Shown here: piece after piece, positions 43,012-55,278 of the stretch
Numbering within the stretch: the stretch's first letter is position 1
Layout of the letters: each line of letters begins with the position of its first letter
Assembly: GCA_021432605.1 (NCBI GenBank)
Contig: MU271145.1
Coordinates: 620,001-684,000 of the forward strand
Length of the DNA stretch: 64,000 nucleotides
Source: Coniochaeta sp. PMI_546
Taxonomy: Eukaryota > Ascomycota > Sordariomycetes > Coniochaetales > Coniochaetaceae
Direction of reading: 5' to 3'
Notes under the pieces: model-generated
Database searches by the model: none
What the model was told of the DNA's origin: nothing
Seen by the model: only the letters and a program-made list of their open reading frames with translations
Translations under genes and position numbers: made by a program

Positions 43012-43885
43012 ATGGCAACAGACACGCCTTCACAGCCCGCCGAAGCTCCCCTCGCCCCTCCACCCAGCAGCACAGCAACCCCCGACGCACCGCCCTCGCC
43101 CCCCCTCCCCCAGAAGCCGGTCCCCGCGGCCCCGGGCCCGCGCGCCTCGCGCCTACAGGAAGTCTTCGCCGACCGCCTGAAGCACACGCTCGCCAAGCTC
43201 TCCTACCCGAACATAGCGGCCTGCTACCCGACCATCGCCGCCCAGCACCCGCCGACGCTGCGCTCGATACAGAGCCAGATGGTGTCCATCATGGAGAGCA
43301 GGGCCGTCAGGCACTTCGAGGCCATCCTGGAGGAGCGCGACGTGGTGCGCAAGCTGAACGAGCTGGAGGACCTGGTCGCGCAGGCCGGGCAGAGGAGGGC
43401 TGAGGGCGATATTGACGGACGGCCTGCGCCTACTCCGTAAGTTTTCTATGTTACAAATTCTGATGCTGGACTTTCCTTTTTTCTTTTTTCTTTTTTTTTT
43501 TCTTTCTTTCCATCTCTGTTCTGTTTTGGACAAGGAAAAGAAGAAAAGGAGAAAAGATGGAATGTTTACATGTTGAGAGTGGCTAATGGTTTGGGATTGA
43601 AATAGACCACATCTCCTACCGCCCGAGCAGATCCTGGCGGCACATCTGGCGCCTCACCTGGCCAGCCAGCAGTCTCAGCTCAATGCGAGGCTGCAGACGA
43701 TGCAGTCGCACAACGTGGCGCTGTTTGAGGAGATTCGCGCGCAGAGGGAGGAGGCGGCGAGACTACTAGCTGCGGTGGAGAAGGTGCTGGCTGATGTGGA
43801 CGGCGCGAATGGGCTGCTTGGCGAGGTTGTCGGAGAGCTCGCGGCCGAGACGAGGGAGGTCGAGGTTGAGATGGCTGGGACGTGA
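43012..43885 (+). CDS. NNF1: Kinetochore MIND-complex subunit Nnf1
   Basis: Nnf1/PMF1 is one of four subunits of the Mis12/MIND complex linking inner kinetochore to the Ndc80 microtubule binder. Exons 43012-43436 and 43606-43885 flank a 169-nt intron containing a long T/C-rich tract, and give 234 residues. A Pro-rich disordered N-terminus precedes the Nnf1 domain beginning RASRLQEVFADRLKHTLAKL at about residue 44. The domain continues with ESRAVRHFEAILEERDVVRK and KLNELEDLV, then, after the splice, QILAAHLAPHLASQQSQLNA and a heptad-rich coiled coil to the end. The splice (phase 2) restores the coiled-coil frame. Length is normal for fungal Nnf1. Confidence 0.9.
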
Positions 43886-44483
43886 ATATCTGCAACGGAT
43901 TTGGTTGATTGGGCTAGGCGTTGGGGTTTTGGGCTATGATACCTTGTACGGACAAAGGGGCGCTGGGTTCTGCTTCGCATCATGATCACGACGGATAGAA
44001 AATGCGGAACTGATATCTCGCTGGGCACAAGGGTTGCTTAGGAAGAATCATGTTATGCCGTTCACGCGACGACACGAGCTATGGATTGGGTATATAGGCA
44101 AGAAGATCCTCGTGGAAAAGGGTATAAACAAGAGATCCTCGGAACCCAACGATCCAACATGGACTGCGTCCCCCAAAGTATATACAGAAAAGAAAAAGAA
44201 AATACTAGCAACTGTCTTCTGCCCGGGCTAATTCCTTATCGAGCCCTTGATATTTCCTCGACCAAAGCTCATGCTCCCGATGTATGTATAATATGCTCGC
44301 TGCCCTCCGTCCCCCAGAGACCTCACCATGCCGAAGTCCCCAGTTGATATACTGATGCAATAATAGCCAAGAAACTCCGTCCCAAAAATTCGCAGCGATA
44401 CCGGCCATCTTTTTATAATCTTTCCCAATGCATGTAGAAAGCAACAACTGACCAATCGCTGGCTCACCCGCTCAACCGCTCGC
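43886..44483. other. Convergent spacer NNF1 / PH-domain gene
   Basis: About 0.6 kb between convergent stops; it should carry both 3' ends. AAAAGAAAAAGAAAATAC-type A-rich sequence lies near 44190. Nothing else recognised. Confidence 0.45.
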
Positions 44484-45765
44484 TTAAATGAGTCTGTTCT
44501 CCGGCATGTAGCTTTGCCATGGTCCCAGAGGTTCGACTTCGCCGTACCCCGGGGGAAGCACGCGGACCATGCGCCCCGTCTGCCAATCGACATACCACTG
44601 CTTGCCCTTGGAAATGACGTAGTTTGACTTGCGCGGGCTCTTAAACAGCAGTACCGAGAAGCACAGCTTGGCATATAGCTGGTCGTGAGTTGTCGTCCAT
44701 GGATGATGCGGCTCCCACTTCCCCGTGTCCGGATTTATGGATTCGTTCGGGTACGATGTAGTTGACAGCCGGCCCACGACGGGGTGCTGGCCATCTGTTC
44801 TCGAGGGCCCTGCTGCGGGTGCGTCGTCCCCTTCCTGGATGGTCTGGTCCCCCACGCCTTGCCCTTCATCGTCTTCCTCTTGATCGTTGCTGCTTGAGGC
44901 CATGCTAGGTCGTCGAGCGTTAAGACGTTGGAAGCCGGTCGCGTTGTCCTCTGGCCGTGGGTATTGTCCTCGAAGCCAGCGTATCCTTTGCATCCGCGGT
45001 ATGCTCTGATCCCTGGGGAAATCTCGCTCGTCTATCGGTGCTGCCACTCCTATAGCGGCAAAGAGAAGATCAAGCCAGTTGACGAAGGTTCCTAATTCGA
45101 CGCACGAGAGTAAAAATTGATCTGTCTCTGCTCGTAAGCGGATAACATATCGCCGTCTGTCTGTTTGTTAGCTCAGTACTCCAGAGGTTAGGTGAGGTAT
45201 GTCGATATCTCATCCGGGCTTGAGGAGGACAAGGGGACGAAACGCACTTCCTATAGTCTGCCGCAATGCCCGCGTCGGCATGTAACAGGCTGTAGCTCTT
45301 CTCCAGCGTACCCATCTTGCACCATGGCGGGGAATCCGGCGACACGGTTGGACCGTCGTGTTTTGTTGACGACCACCAGCCACGGTCCTTCTTCACTTGG
45401 TAGACGTTCAGCGACGTGCCGTGGAGCACGACGTAAACTTGATGCCAGTTGCGGTACTCGGCCCTCTTGACGGTGTCCTCGATCTCCATCTTCCGTTGAA
45501 ATACGCCCTCCGCATGGACGTCGCATGAATAATCCGGTAGCTTCTCCCTCAGCAGCACCCCTCCATTAGATCCGCCTGTTGATGCCTGCGCCTGCAGTGT
45601 TGACTGTCTCACTGCGGTCTCGTAATTCGGCGGCCTGGCGGGAGGCGGCCGTTGGGTCATAAGTTCTCGATAGAACATATCCTCCTCCATGGACATGCGG
45701 CGGGGCCGCGCGACTGAGGGTGCCTCAAACGAGGCAATACTTCTCGCCCCATCATTGGTGTCCAT
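44484..45765 (-). CDS. PH-domain protein
   Basis: Two exons, 45248-45765 and 44484-45156, with a 91-nt intron (donor GTGCGT), give 396 residues. The pleckstrin-homology domain spans about 75-215 and is split by the intron: DYSCDVHAEGVFQRKMEIED, NWHQVYVVLHGTSLNVYQVK, then, after the splice, RRYVIRLRAETDQFLLSCVE and FVNWLDLLFAAIGVAAPIDE. The WLDLLFAAI helix matches the PH C-terminal helix. A disordered acidic linker follows (about 255-305), then a conserved-looking tail (DQLYAKLCFSVLLFKSPRKS, KGKQWYVDWQTGRMVRVLPP). Such fungal proteins probably bind membrane phosphoinositides; the partner is unknown. Confidence 0.85.
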
Positions 45766-48700
45766 GAGATCACCCTCTCTCCTTGCGCAAGAAATAGGTG
45801 ATGTGTCGTCTTCCTCCTTCTCAGTCCGCCACTTCTCGCATGTTGCCCAGTCGTGGGAAGGCCGCGACTACCTCAGTTCCTTTGGCAGCCGATCTGTCAT
45901 GTGTACGTTGTGAGAAACAGTGGTGTGATCGCCAGACCACGAGGTTTTGGCATGTACGGATGCTAGAGCAATTGCGGCCAAGCGTTGCGCGATGAGCCTC
46001 AGAGTGAGGTGAGAGCTGCAACACGACTCAAGTGAGGATGCGGGGATGCGCAACTCTAGAACGACAAATGTATAGGTGAGAAAGAAACCACCACCCAACG
46101 CAGTTGAGACCTTGAAAAAGCTAGGAAGGCCGGATGCGAAGAGAAGCCAGAGGCGCTGACGAGGCGGCGTAAAGACGGAGAAGGAAAGAAATGAGCCAGG
46201 AAGCAACAAGTGCCCAGTTTAGTCAATGCGATCGACGGTCGATGTGAGATTGGAGCAAGGAAGAGAGATGTGCTCGCAGATGCTAGGTCGCCGCTGTTGC
46301 TGAGGAGGGGCTGAAAAAGCGCAAGGCAGGAGGCGTAGCAAGGGCAGGGATAGCAGCGCAACTTCAGCCAAAGCCAGGGAAGGTGTTTGCTGCAATCCCG
46401 GGATTGATGACGGGAAGTTTGCGCCGGTAGTTGGGAGGCACAACGTGAGAATAGATTCGGTGGTTGCGTGGTTGTTTGTGGTCGTTTGGCTCCAGGTTGG
46501 AGGCGGATATGACGGGACGGTTGAATGGAGTTCCTGTAGATGAAAGTCGCAACCACCTCGCTGGGTAAAGCAGGGGTCCAGTACAGATTCCGTTGGTGGT
46601 GTGCTGATTTGCTGGTTTCCTCGGTGGTGCCTTGCCTCTAATCCTCGAACCTTTCCTTGTCCGACAAAGCAGGAAAGTCTCGAATCGCGGCGACCGCGTT
46701 AAAGTGCGGCAAGGGGCAGGTGCAAGTGCAGGTGCAGGTGTAGGTGTACGACAGGCAGGAGCGAAGGACTAGCTGGTAGGTAACTTAGTATGTGTAGAGG
46801 TACTACAGGCAGATCCAAACCCGAGATCCAGGACGGAAGCACGAATGCGGAACGTGGAAGCCTCAGAGCCGAACGTGAGTTGAGTGAGACCTTGCGAAGT
46901 CGGGAGTCGCTGAGTGTCGCCGCGTCTGCCTATCCGAATCTAGACATTAGCGTCATCCAACAGTGCGTCGGTTCAGCCCAGCTGGTGGCCTGTTAGCCTT
47001 CGACGATGTGGACTTTGTGGAGAGAGGAGCGAACGTCTCTCGTTTCTTCAGTCACGCATGCAACAAAAACAGCGACATCTCCAGACTCCGGTCCGGCTCG
47101 ACAATCTGAGAAGGGGAAGCCCCCGATTCATGTCGCCTCCAGCCCAATTCCGCGCATGTCAAGCTAGTCTGTTCCAGGTAGGTGGTTGAGCAACATGGGG
47201 GATGGCGCATTGGTACCGGAGTTTAGCAACCTCGGTGGTGGGCCAAGCCGCGCTGTGACTGGATCGGCCACACCTACGCCAGAGAAGGGAGGTGGACCCA
47301 TCTCGGGCCCTTGCCTCTGCTCGAAATATAACTGTACATATTACATTTACCTGGGCAACTCCCCTTGCAGTGCAACCATTTTCTACTATTAGCAGGTCCC
47401 TAGACACCGCACGTACGGACATCCTACGTACTACACGTAGACTTCTATTCTCGCACCTGTTCCTAGAGCTGTTCCACTGCCAGGTTTCGTGCCGAACCTG
47501 TCCTAGAAGACATCGCGTGGAAGCGGAGCTGTCGGAGTCGCAAGTGGCGCAGACACGACTCCCATCAGCCAATCTTGCCTGGCTGTTCTAGACAAGAGTT
47601 AGATCAGAAATACCTCCAGCCAGAAGCACAAACAGAAGGAAGCGAGATGTAAGACTCGATCTCGGAGAGGGCGCCGTGCTTGGACTGGTACAGCTGACTG
47701 GTACTGCCTTCCTCGTACAGCATATGTCCGTGTAGGGCGTCAGCTGTTGGAATCTCTTGAAAACCTAATTCCTCGCGTCTTACACATCCAGGACGTCACG
47801 TCCTCTTCTGTTGGTACGTTTCAGATCTGGAGTTGCATCCATGCCCTGAGGTGGCTTGATCCTAGTCGGCTGGTCCACGTTTTTTCTCCCTGGAGGGCAC
47901 CTCAGATCACCGTCATCAACCAAGTAGTAGAAGTACCTTACACGGTAAGCTACGTGTAGATTCTTGTGTCACAGGAAGAAAACGGATCTTGAAGATGCTT
48001 GGCACCGCTGCCTGTAACTCGCAACTCCACGTCTCTTATTGGCCAGCCTGTAAAGTGGTTGGTGGATGAGCGGGCCTAGCCCGGTCTTTCTGAGTTTTCG
48101 CACCGCAACTTTAAGATCGCTTTTGGCAGGTGGTATCTCGACACTAAGGTACTGTGGTACCCTTGGCGAACCTTCCGTTTAGGATCCTAATAGAAGATCC
48201 TCAACTCGGTCCCTTTCGTTTCTGGGGCTGCCGCTTCCGTTCAAGTCCAGAAGTCTAACAGCAAAACCTTCGGTGTTGAAATCTCCACTGATCGTGCCGT
48301 TGAACCGCTAATGCCTGGTGGCGCGTCCTATCCCTTTGACTATTACTTTGATCCCAGGTTTGCAAATCTCGTACGAATACGTAAGAGTCCGCTGGTTCCT
48401 TAGCGACCTACCTAGGTTGGCTCGCCGTTGCGACGCTTCACCGTAAGCCAAGGGCATGAACCGGCGTAATTAATCACTGTTACACACGAATCTTACGAAC
48501 CGTTCTCGCTTTCCTATTTAGGATCCTTTGATTCTTTGGAATCCGAAAGAAATAGCGACCGAACCAAGGCGATCAATGAGCCGAAATAAGCAAGGCCAGC
48601 CGCTCGAAGGGCATCCCAAAAAGAACTGTCCTTCGCCGTAACCTCACTTCAACGGCATTGAGTGCTTTCTGCAGGAACACAACTTCAGTTACGGTGCTGA

Positions 48701-50150
48701 TGGAATGTGCCAGAGCTCAGTCAATATAAATTCGTATTGGCTTCCCTCCATCTCCTCTGCTCTGAAGATATTCGGTAATCGCCTAGAAGTGGCACAACTG
48801 CGGCGGATGGGAGGATGCGACTGAACAGGCGGAAGGAGGGGACGAGCCGGCTGGTCCCATGAGAATCGTTCGAGAAGCTGCAGAGCGGCATGTCTCTGGT
48901 TGACAGTGTGACGCGTGCTTGATTATGCGTGCGCCCTTCTTGACGACTCACAGATCCAAGATTGACAGCCGGATGTTGGAGGCGTTCGTTAGAGCATGTC
49001 TTGCGACCATCGCGCGCCCTTTCCTAAGCCACGTCGTGATAGCGCACAGCAAACGCTCCATGCCGGCCGTAATTGAATTTGTTGGGAGCTGGCCGTGCTC
49101 ATGTCCTTGGATGTCTTCCACCCGTGATGGTTGGACGCTGTGAATGAGTAATGGAGCGACAGGCAGATCGTCTAGGATCACCCAACTGCCGAGTCGTGAT
49201 ACCAGAAAGACCATGATCATCACTCATCTGGTATCTGGGAAGTTGCATCTCACATCTCTCTTATCGCAACACAGGGCGCAGTGCCGACAAAGCCAGATCC
49301 AACTGTCGCATCCGTATCTCTAAAGCGGCGATCACCCCAAACACTCTGTTCTCACTGGCTCGAGTCTGGATCACTTGACAACCCTTGGAGATGATGACAT
49401 GGAATCCCTCGTCGTGCCTCTGCGCTTGCTTCGGTTAGTACTGTTCGACGATCATGGGCTGTGACGTTAACACTCTACACACTTGCTTCTCTAGTATGTC
49501 CATTCTTGCATTATACAATTACACTAGAGACCTTCCCCATCGGCCGTCAGGAACATGACAGCTCTCGCCATGTCCGTCCATCTTCCCAGGAGTAATATAC
49601 AGGCCTGAAGAGCTGCCAGCTGCCGGCTCCTCTCGTCTCCCGCCTCAAATCGCCCCCCTCCCCTGAGTATCGAATACGCTCGAGATGCCGAGGGAAAACG
49701 TACAAGCCAACATCCGCTGCTAAGAGAAAAAAAGAAGGAGAAGGGGAGCCAAGAACTTTTGGGACGTAGTAATGCAGCTGATAGTGATAGCAACCCCCCA
49801 AATCCTGCTTGCATTGACCATGCTTTCAACCAAACCTCGCCCGCAAATCACAACTCCCACCAGAGCAGACAGACCAAACGCTTGAGACTTTTTGTCCATG
49901 AAACCTGGCAAACCCTCTAGTCGTGTTGTTCAGCAAAAACCGCACAAAACGCCTTGCGAGCCATCAATCCCTCCAGAGAAAACTAGCAAATGGCGATAAG
50001 CCAATCAACCTGCTAACCTCCACGCACCACTGTCGTCTGTGTTCCCGTTCCCGACTGCTGTCCCTGCTTAAACTTCTTCTTCTTGCCCCGAGGCGAGCCG
50101 CCGGCCGGGGAGTCGGCCATTGGCGCACCGGTTATGTCTGCCTCCTCTTT
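45766..50150. other. 4.4-kb spacer, no recognised gene
   Basis: The longest stretch without a recognised gene. The part nearest the PH-domain start (to about 46560) is pyrimidine-rich on the minus strand and open by composition, fitting a long leader. A short GGTGCA tandem repeat lies at 46718-46746. A perfect 12-bp palindrome TTAGGATCCTAA is at 48179-48190, with a related TTAGGATCCT at 48518-48527, and ACCTAGGT at 48410-48417. From 49500 onward lies the 3' flank of the G3BP-like gene. No long open frame, tRNA, rRNA or transposase signature was recognised. It could hide a long non-coding RNA or a decayed element. Confidence 0.5.
46718..46746. repeat. GGTGCA hexamer microsatellite
   Basis: About five near-copies of the hexamer GGTGCA/AGTGCA in a row in the promoter-side region of the PH-domain gene. 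Short simple repeat; no function suggested. Confidence 0.8.
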
Positions 50151-51923
50151 CTAAGCAGCGGCCTGAGAACCGGCACGTGCACCGCCCCTAGCGGAGCCGC
50201 CTCGACCCCGGGTCTGGCCCTGGAAGCCGCCCGTGCGGGGAGCACCTTGGCTGTTCTGTCGCTGGCCCTCGAAGCCTCCACGTCCGCGGTTGGCCGCTCC
50301 GCCCCGGCTGCCGCTGTAGTTGCTACCTCCATAGGCATTGGCCTTCGGGCGACGCTGCTCGACAATGATGTTCTCGCCATTGACAGTGTGGGGGTTGGCG
50401 GCTACTGCTGCGTTGTAACCGGCAGTCGTCTTGAACTCCACGAATGCGCAGTTCTACAGGAAATTAGCATCGCAATCTCGTATGTCCGAGGTTTCAATAA
50501 TAACTCACCTTCTGGCGGTTGACATCGAAGTAGGCCAACTCGCCGTACTGGGCAAGTTCAGCCCGCAGATCCTCCGTCTGCACCTTGTCAGTAACATACT
50601 TGATGTAAGCCATGGCGCCCTCTCTTCCGGTCTCCTGGGGTCCGGAGATAGATACAGGGCGGTTTTGGCGCTTCGAGTCGGCACCGACGCTCTGCCACTC
50701 GTCGTTTTGGTCCTTGGAAGCTGTCGCAGCAGCCTCCGTGTTCTGTGCCGCAGGAGCTGGGGCCTTTTGAGCAGCAGCGGGAGCGGGTTGACGCGCCTGG
50801 GTCTGAGCAGGTGGCGTGCCAATCTTGGGAAGCGATGGGACGACGGCCTTGGCAACCGGAGCAGCAGCAGCCGCAATACGGCTCGCCCAGGTCATCGGCT
50901 TTGGTGCCTCTTTTGGCTTTTCGGGTTCCGCAGGGGCCGGCTTCTCGACTGGAGCAGCACGCGGTGCTGGGGTTGGGCTGGGTTCTTTGGGGGCCTCCTC
51001 CTTGGCCTCCTCCTTCTCCACCTCCTTGATAGCCTTCTCGGCGCTTACGGGCTCAGGCTGAGCATCCTCTTTGGTCTTAACAACAGTGGGCTCAGCTTCA
51101 ACTGCGGGCTCGGCTGACTTCTCGGTCGTCGCAGGAGCAGACTCGGCTACGGCAGAGCTGACATCTTCCAACTTCTGGTCAACCACAGCGGTATCAAGAG
51201 GAGCGGACTCGGCTTCCTTCGCGGGCTCTTCCGTTTTGACGGGAGAGGACTCCGGCTCGAGACGGCCCTCAGGAGCGACGGAAGTTTCGGGCTCGATGGC
51301 AGCGGAAGCATCCTGCGCCTCAGGGACAACGTCCTCCTCATCGTCGAGCCCTTCGTCGATGTATCGCATGATATCATTGAGGACGAAGTAGCCAGAAGGC
51401 TGCTGGGCAAGGACGAATGTCTGGACAAACTTCTTTGGCTCCAAGGACTTGTTGGACAGCTCCCCGATAACCTGGATAACAATGTTCTCTCCCGAGGCCT
51501 GCGAATCGACATTGGTGACCCGGACTTTGCAGTCCTGGAATTCCAGATTCTTAATCCGCTCTTGAATTGACTGAGTTCAGACAGAATTAGTAAGCAAAGC
51601 GAGCCACTGGCTGGGTTTGTATGGCATACCTGTCGTCCAACAGAAACGTTGGTGATTTCAGCCTCGACCCCGTAAACGAATTGAGACCGCTTGCCGTAGA
51701 ATAGCTAGAGCCAATGTCAGTATTTCTCCACGTAACTTGAGATGATGTGACGACTGACGTGGAGTTTCTCGGGGGAGCGGCTTAAAGTGTTATAAAACTG
51801 CTCGACGAAATACCAGCCAACCTCGTCCTTTCCAATGTTGCTGCTAGAGCTGTTGGACTGTTGCTGGGAGCCTGACTGGTCGACATGGCCTTCCTGGAAA
51901 TTAACATTACCGTTTGTTGCCAT
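50151..51923 (-). CDS. G3BP/Nxt3-like NTF2 + RRM protein
   Basis: Four exons, 51759-51923, 51630-51704, 50509-51570 and 50151-50453, give 534 residues; introns are 54, 59 and 55 nt and all phase 0. The NTF2-like domain runs about 25-150 (VGWYFVEQFYNTLSRSPEKL, FYGKRSQFVYG, FQTFVLAQQPSGYFVLNDI in sequence terms, with VQTFVLAQQ). A long acidic Glu/Pro/Ala linker follows (about 165-300). An RRM spans about 398-470 (AMAYIKYVTDKVQTEDLRAE, NCAFVEFKTTAG) and the C-terminus is Gly/Arg-rich. That layout is that of G3BP, S. pombe Nxt3 and yeast Bre5, cofactors of the Ubp3 deubiquitinase and stress-granule components. The ATG at 51923 is the first in frame; upstream only TTG is available. Confidence 0.92.
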
Positions 51924-54100
51924 GGCTGCCGGTGCGGTGCTGGACGGGCTATTAAAGACGCTCGAGGAAACGGGCGATATTTGAGATAATGCAGGCGTGC
52001 TGTGAGGAGGTCGACAATGCAAAAAGTGCGCAAGGAGATCGCCAATCTACTACTATTCGAGAGGAGCGAATGGTTAGATGAAATCAAAACAAGCTCGAGA
52101 CGAATATGAAGTACCTTGTTCGGCCGAGTCTCGTAAGAGATGTCGAAGGTCAAGTTTGAATCCGAAAAGTGGACGGGGCAGAAAGGCGGGGAGAATATTT
52201 GATGAAGAAGCGGGTAAATGATGTAGCGCTTCTGTCTGATGCGGGTTCTAGTCGACGATGGGGATGGTGTCGGTGTTTCAATGGTGAGAAAGTGATTGTT
52301 GATTGTTGTTAAGCCTTGTGGTGGTGAATGGGGAAAAAACTGACGTTGAAGCTGTCGATAAAATTGACTCCCAAAGAAGCTCGGCAGGTTCCATTCAGGG
52401 ATCTGCCCGTTGACGACAGACCGGAAGATCATCGGAAGGCTACATGGTTCGCCCAGTCTTTCCGACTGTGCTTGCACAAGTTAAGGCGGGAGGCCTGTGC
52501 GTCACTAGCGCGCGTTAGTGCCTGTGTACGACCTTATGCAGTAACTTCGACTACTGCGATACTATAACCATCACAATAAAATATGTGTCTTTACCTATGC
52601 GACACTGCGACGCATCGCATATCCTGTAAGACTTATCTGTGTCTTGGATATCCATTGAGATTCAGCACTTTTTTTTTTTTTTTAGGTTCGGTCCGCATAC
52701 ATGTCGGCCTTGTTACAAACTTCGAGCGACCATGGCGACCATCGTGATCACGAATCAGACGAGTCCAAACCAAGTCAAAGACAGAGTGGTCCATCACTTT
52801 CATACCTGACCAGAAGGACCACATGATTTGCCTGATTCACTGGAGATCCAATCTTTAACTACAAGTACTTCAGCCACACACTCGACATCATATTGAGCCA
52901 CATCTCCATCCCACTTCTCCAACTTCGTCTCGAGCCAAGTTACTATAGGTGTTATCAACCACATTGTAGTCCTCCGTCTAAGCCGACTCTGCCTGGCAGG
53001 TGGGAGCGAAGTCACAGAATTGCTGCTGAGATATATAGGCTATCTATGAGTGATTGATCGCGTAATTGTTAAGGAAGTCGAAGCGTCCTACGATACAGGC
53101 GTGACGAGTCAAAAGGCTTTCTATCTTGACAGAGGGCATGCTCACCTTTGTGCCTTGTGCCAGAAGTTCAAAGAAAGTTCACAGTAGGGCAGTCACGCCT
53201 AATTGTAGATAACAGGTATTCCAGTTGCAACACTCGCATCTGATTATGCTTCATTTTCCCAGTCAATGACTAGGTCCAGCCTACAGACCGAAAGTGTTCA
53301 CCGCAACATGCACATTAAATGTTAAGACAGCTACTTGATGACTATTTGTATGTTCTAGCGAAGATGTTCGGCTGACCTCAGATTCAGGGATCGCCATGCT
53401 CTCGCATCCTATTCGAATCCTTCGAGGGTTGAGGGCGATGAAATGCTGTCCGACTAAGGGAGGCAGGCGTAGGGCAGTCACAACCCCCAGATTGGGCTTA
53501 GCGCCACCGGTGGCCTTACCACCGATGCACCGACATACAGCCTTGGCAAGCTTGATCTCAGCCTCAAATGCTTAACACCAGCGGCCATTGAACCAAAAGC
53601 GGTTGACAAGACGGACGACCGGGGTTTGGCACAGCCCCATTACGTACGTTGGATGGACCACTTTCAGCAAATGGCATGGCCTCGATCAAGAAAAGTTGCA
53701 TTCGCGATGCGTTGCAGGCTCCCTGTACGAGGTGCCGCGTTATCAACCAATATCTGCGACTGAGAGCACTGTATAAGGCACCTAATCATCCATCACGCCG
53801 GCGCCTATAACCCCCGATCTCTGGAAATTATGGCTTGGCATTCGTGGACATCAGTGCTTCCCGAGCATGTTGACGTTCAGGGACTCCTCCGAAGATGTTG
53901 AGCTGCGCCCTGTCTGGGTTATTGAGTCTATATCATCAGCATGGGGCTTCCGTCTTCCGAACAAGACAATTCTCGTCCATAACGCTCGTTCAAACCCGAT
54001 CATACCCATTGTGTTGATCTGGGCTGTTCCTTGTTTACTTCCGACCCTTTCTCAACCTCCTTCTAGTACCCACCGCCAATGCCCTTCTTGAACACATACC
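51924..54100. other. Divergent intergenic, no gene seen
   Basis: About 2.2 kb between the divergent G3BP-like and RTA1-like genes, so both promoters lie here. A 15-16-base T run is at about 52668-52683. A short upstream ORF at 54079-54108 overlaps the RTA1 start. No gene recognised in the rest. Confidence 0.5.
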
Positions 54101-54108
54101 ATGGCTAG
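54079..54108 (+). promoter_or_regulatory. Short uORF overlapping the RTA1 start
   Basis: An ATG at 54079 opens a nine-codon frame (MPFLNTYHG) whose stop at 54106-54108 lies beyond the ATG at 54101 of the RTA1-like gene, in another frame. If the transcript starts upstream of it, ribosomes using this ATG would bypass the main start. Transcript start unknown. Confidence 0.4.
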
Positions 54109-55278
54109 ATATCTGTACCAGCCGTCTCAGGCCGTAGCCGCCGTGGCCTGCGGCTTGTATTCCCTTGGGTTTCTCATTTCCATTTTCCACATCTTCAGAC
54201 AAAAGGCGTGGATATGGTTTATTATGGCGATCGGTATCGGCAGTACGTAAGGTTTCGTCTCTGGCTGACACCCTCGTGCTGACACGGTATCAACCAGTGG
54301 AGGCCGTCGGTTACGGCGCGCGGATTGCGAGCGCGGGGGACGTAACGCAGCGAACGGTCTATATCGTTCAGTTCTGCCTGATCATCCTGGCTCCGGTCCT
54401 GATGGCTGGTGTCATCTATCTTGTCTTTGGCCGTATCGTCTTTCACGTTGTGCCTGCTGAGTCCCGGACTATTAAACTTCTCTGGGTACCGGGTATGTCA
54501 TGACTTAGCTTCTATACGGAACAAGAAGGACGCTGACATGGAGAGCAGCTCGCTGGGTTACTCCGATCTTCGTTGGTTTCGACATTATCGCCCTACTAAC
54601 GCAAGTCGTCGGTGCAGTCATGCTAGCCACCACAGAACTAACCGACCCCAACGCCATGACCAAACTGAACAGGGGCAAGACTATCGCCATGGTCGGCGTT
54701 ATTTTACAGCTTGTTGCGTTTGGACTCTTTACCATTGTCGCGGCTCGGTTCCACTTCACGTCGAAGCGCTTCACGGACGACTTCAAGCAGCGTCTCCAAG
54801 CTGTTCCTGGCGATAAATACGTCACGATCGAAGGGAATGCGCGGAAGTTCAACCCGGACTGGCGCCGGCTCCTATACGTTGTCAATATCTCGTGCGCTAT
54901 GATACTTGTTAGTGGACACTCCCCCTTCGTTACCTTGAGGATAGGACTGACTGAAAGGTTGGTTTTAGATCCGGTCCATCTACCGTGAAATTGACTTTGC
55001 CGAAGGCAAAACTGGTTACACTCAGCAATACGAGTACTTGTGAGTCCCACCTTCACCTGTAACTGTACGTCGTAAGGTATGCTAACATGATGTCACCCAG
55101 TCCCTATGTCTTTGACTGCATTCCAATCTTTATTGTCGTCGTGCTCTTCACTCTCATCCCCCCCGGTGCGTATGTGCCAATGGGGTTGCGTCAGCCAAAA
55201 GATCAAGAGCGAACTGGCACAACGTCGAGCCCGGACGGCGTGGCATACGAGATGAACAGGCCCATTGGGGCTCTATGA
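54101..55278 (+). CDS. RTA1-like seven-helix membrane protein
   Basis: Five exons, 54101-54242, 54298-54492, 54549-54907, 54969-55039 and 55101-55278, give 314 residues; introns are 55-61 nt. It matches the fungal RTA1/RTM1 lipid-translocating-exporter-like family, seven membrane helices in the plasma membrane, members of which give resistance to aminocholesterol or molasses toxins. Family signatures: YGARIA after helix 2, YIVQFCLIILAPVLMAGVIY (helix 3), VTPIFVGFDIIALLTQVVGA (helix 4), RSIYREIDFAEG and a closing helix YVFDCIPIFIVVVLFTLIPP with HPG-like end (PPGAYVPMG). The N-terminus lacks a signal peptide. Every splice phase agrees. The transport role is inferred from family; substrate unknown. 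Confidence 0.92.

Noticed and set aside
46056-46556. 166-codon minus-strand frame upstream of the PH-domain gene
   Set aside because: Starts on a non-ATG codon and is Ser/Pro/Leu-rich because the leader is C/T-rich; no homologue-like pattern.
50431-51117. 228-codon plus-strand frame with Leu/Gly-rich product
   Set aside because: Antisense to the G3BP-like linker and RRM; the low-complexity product reflects the Ala/Glu-rich codons of the other strand.
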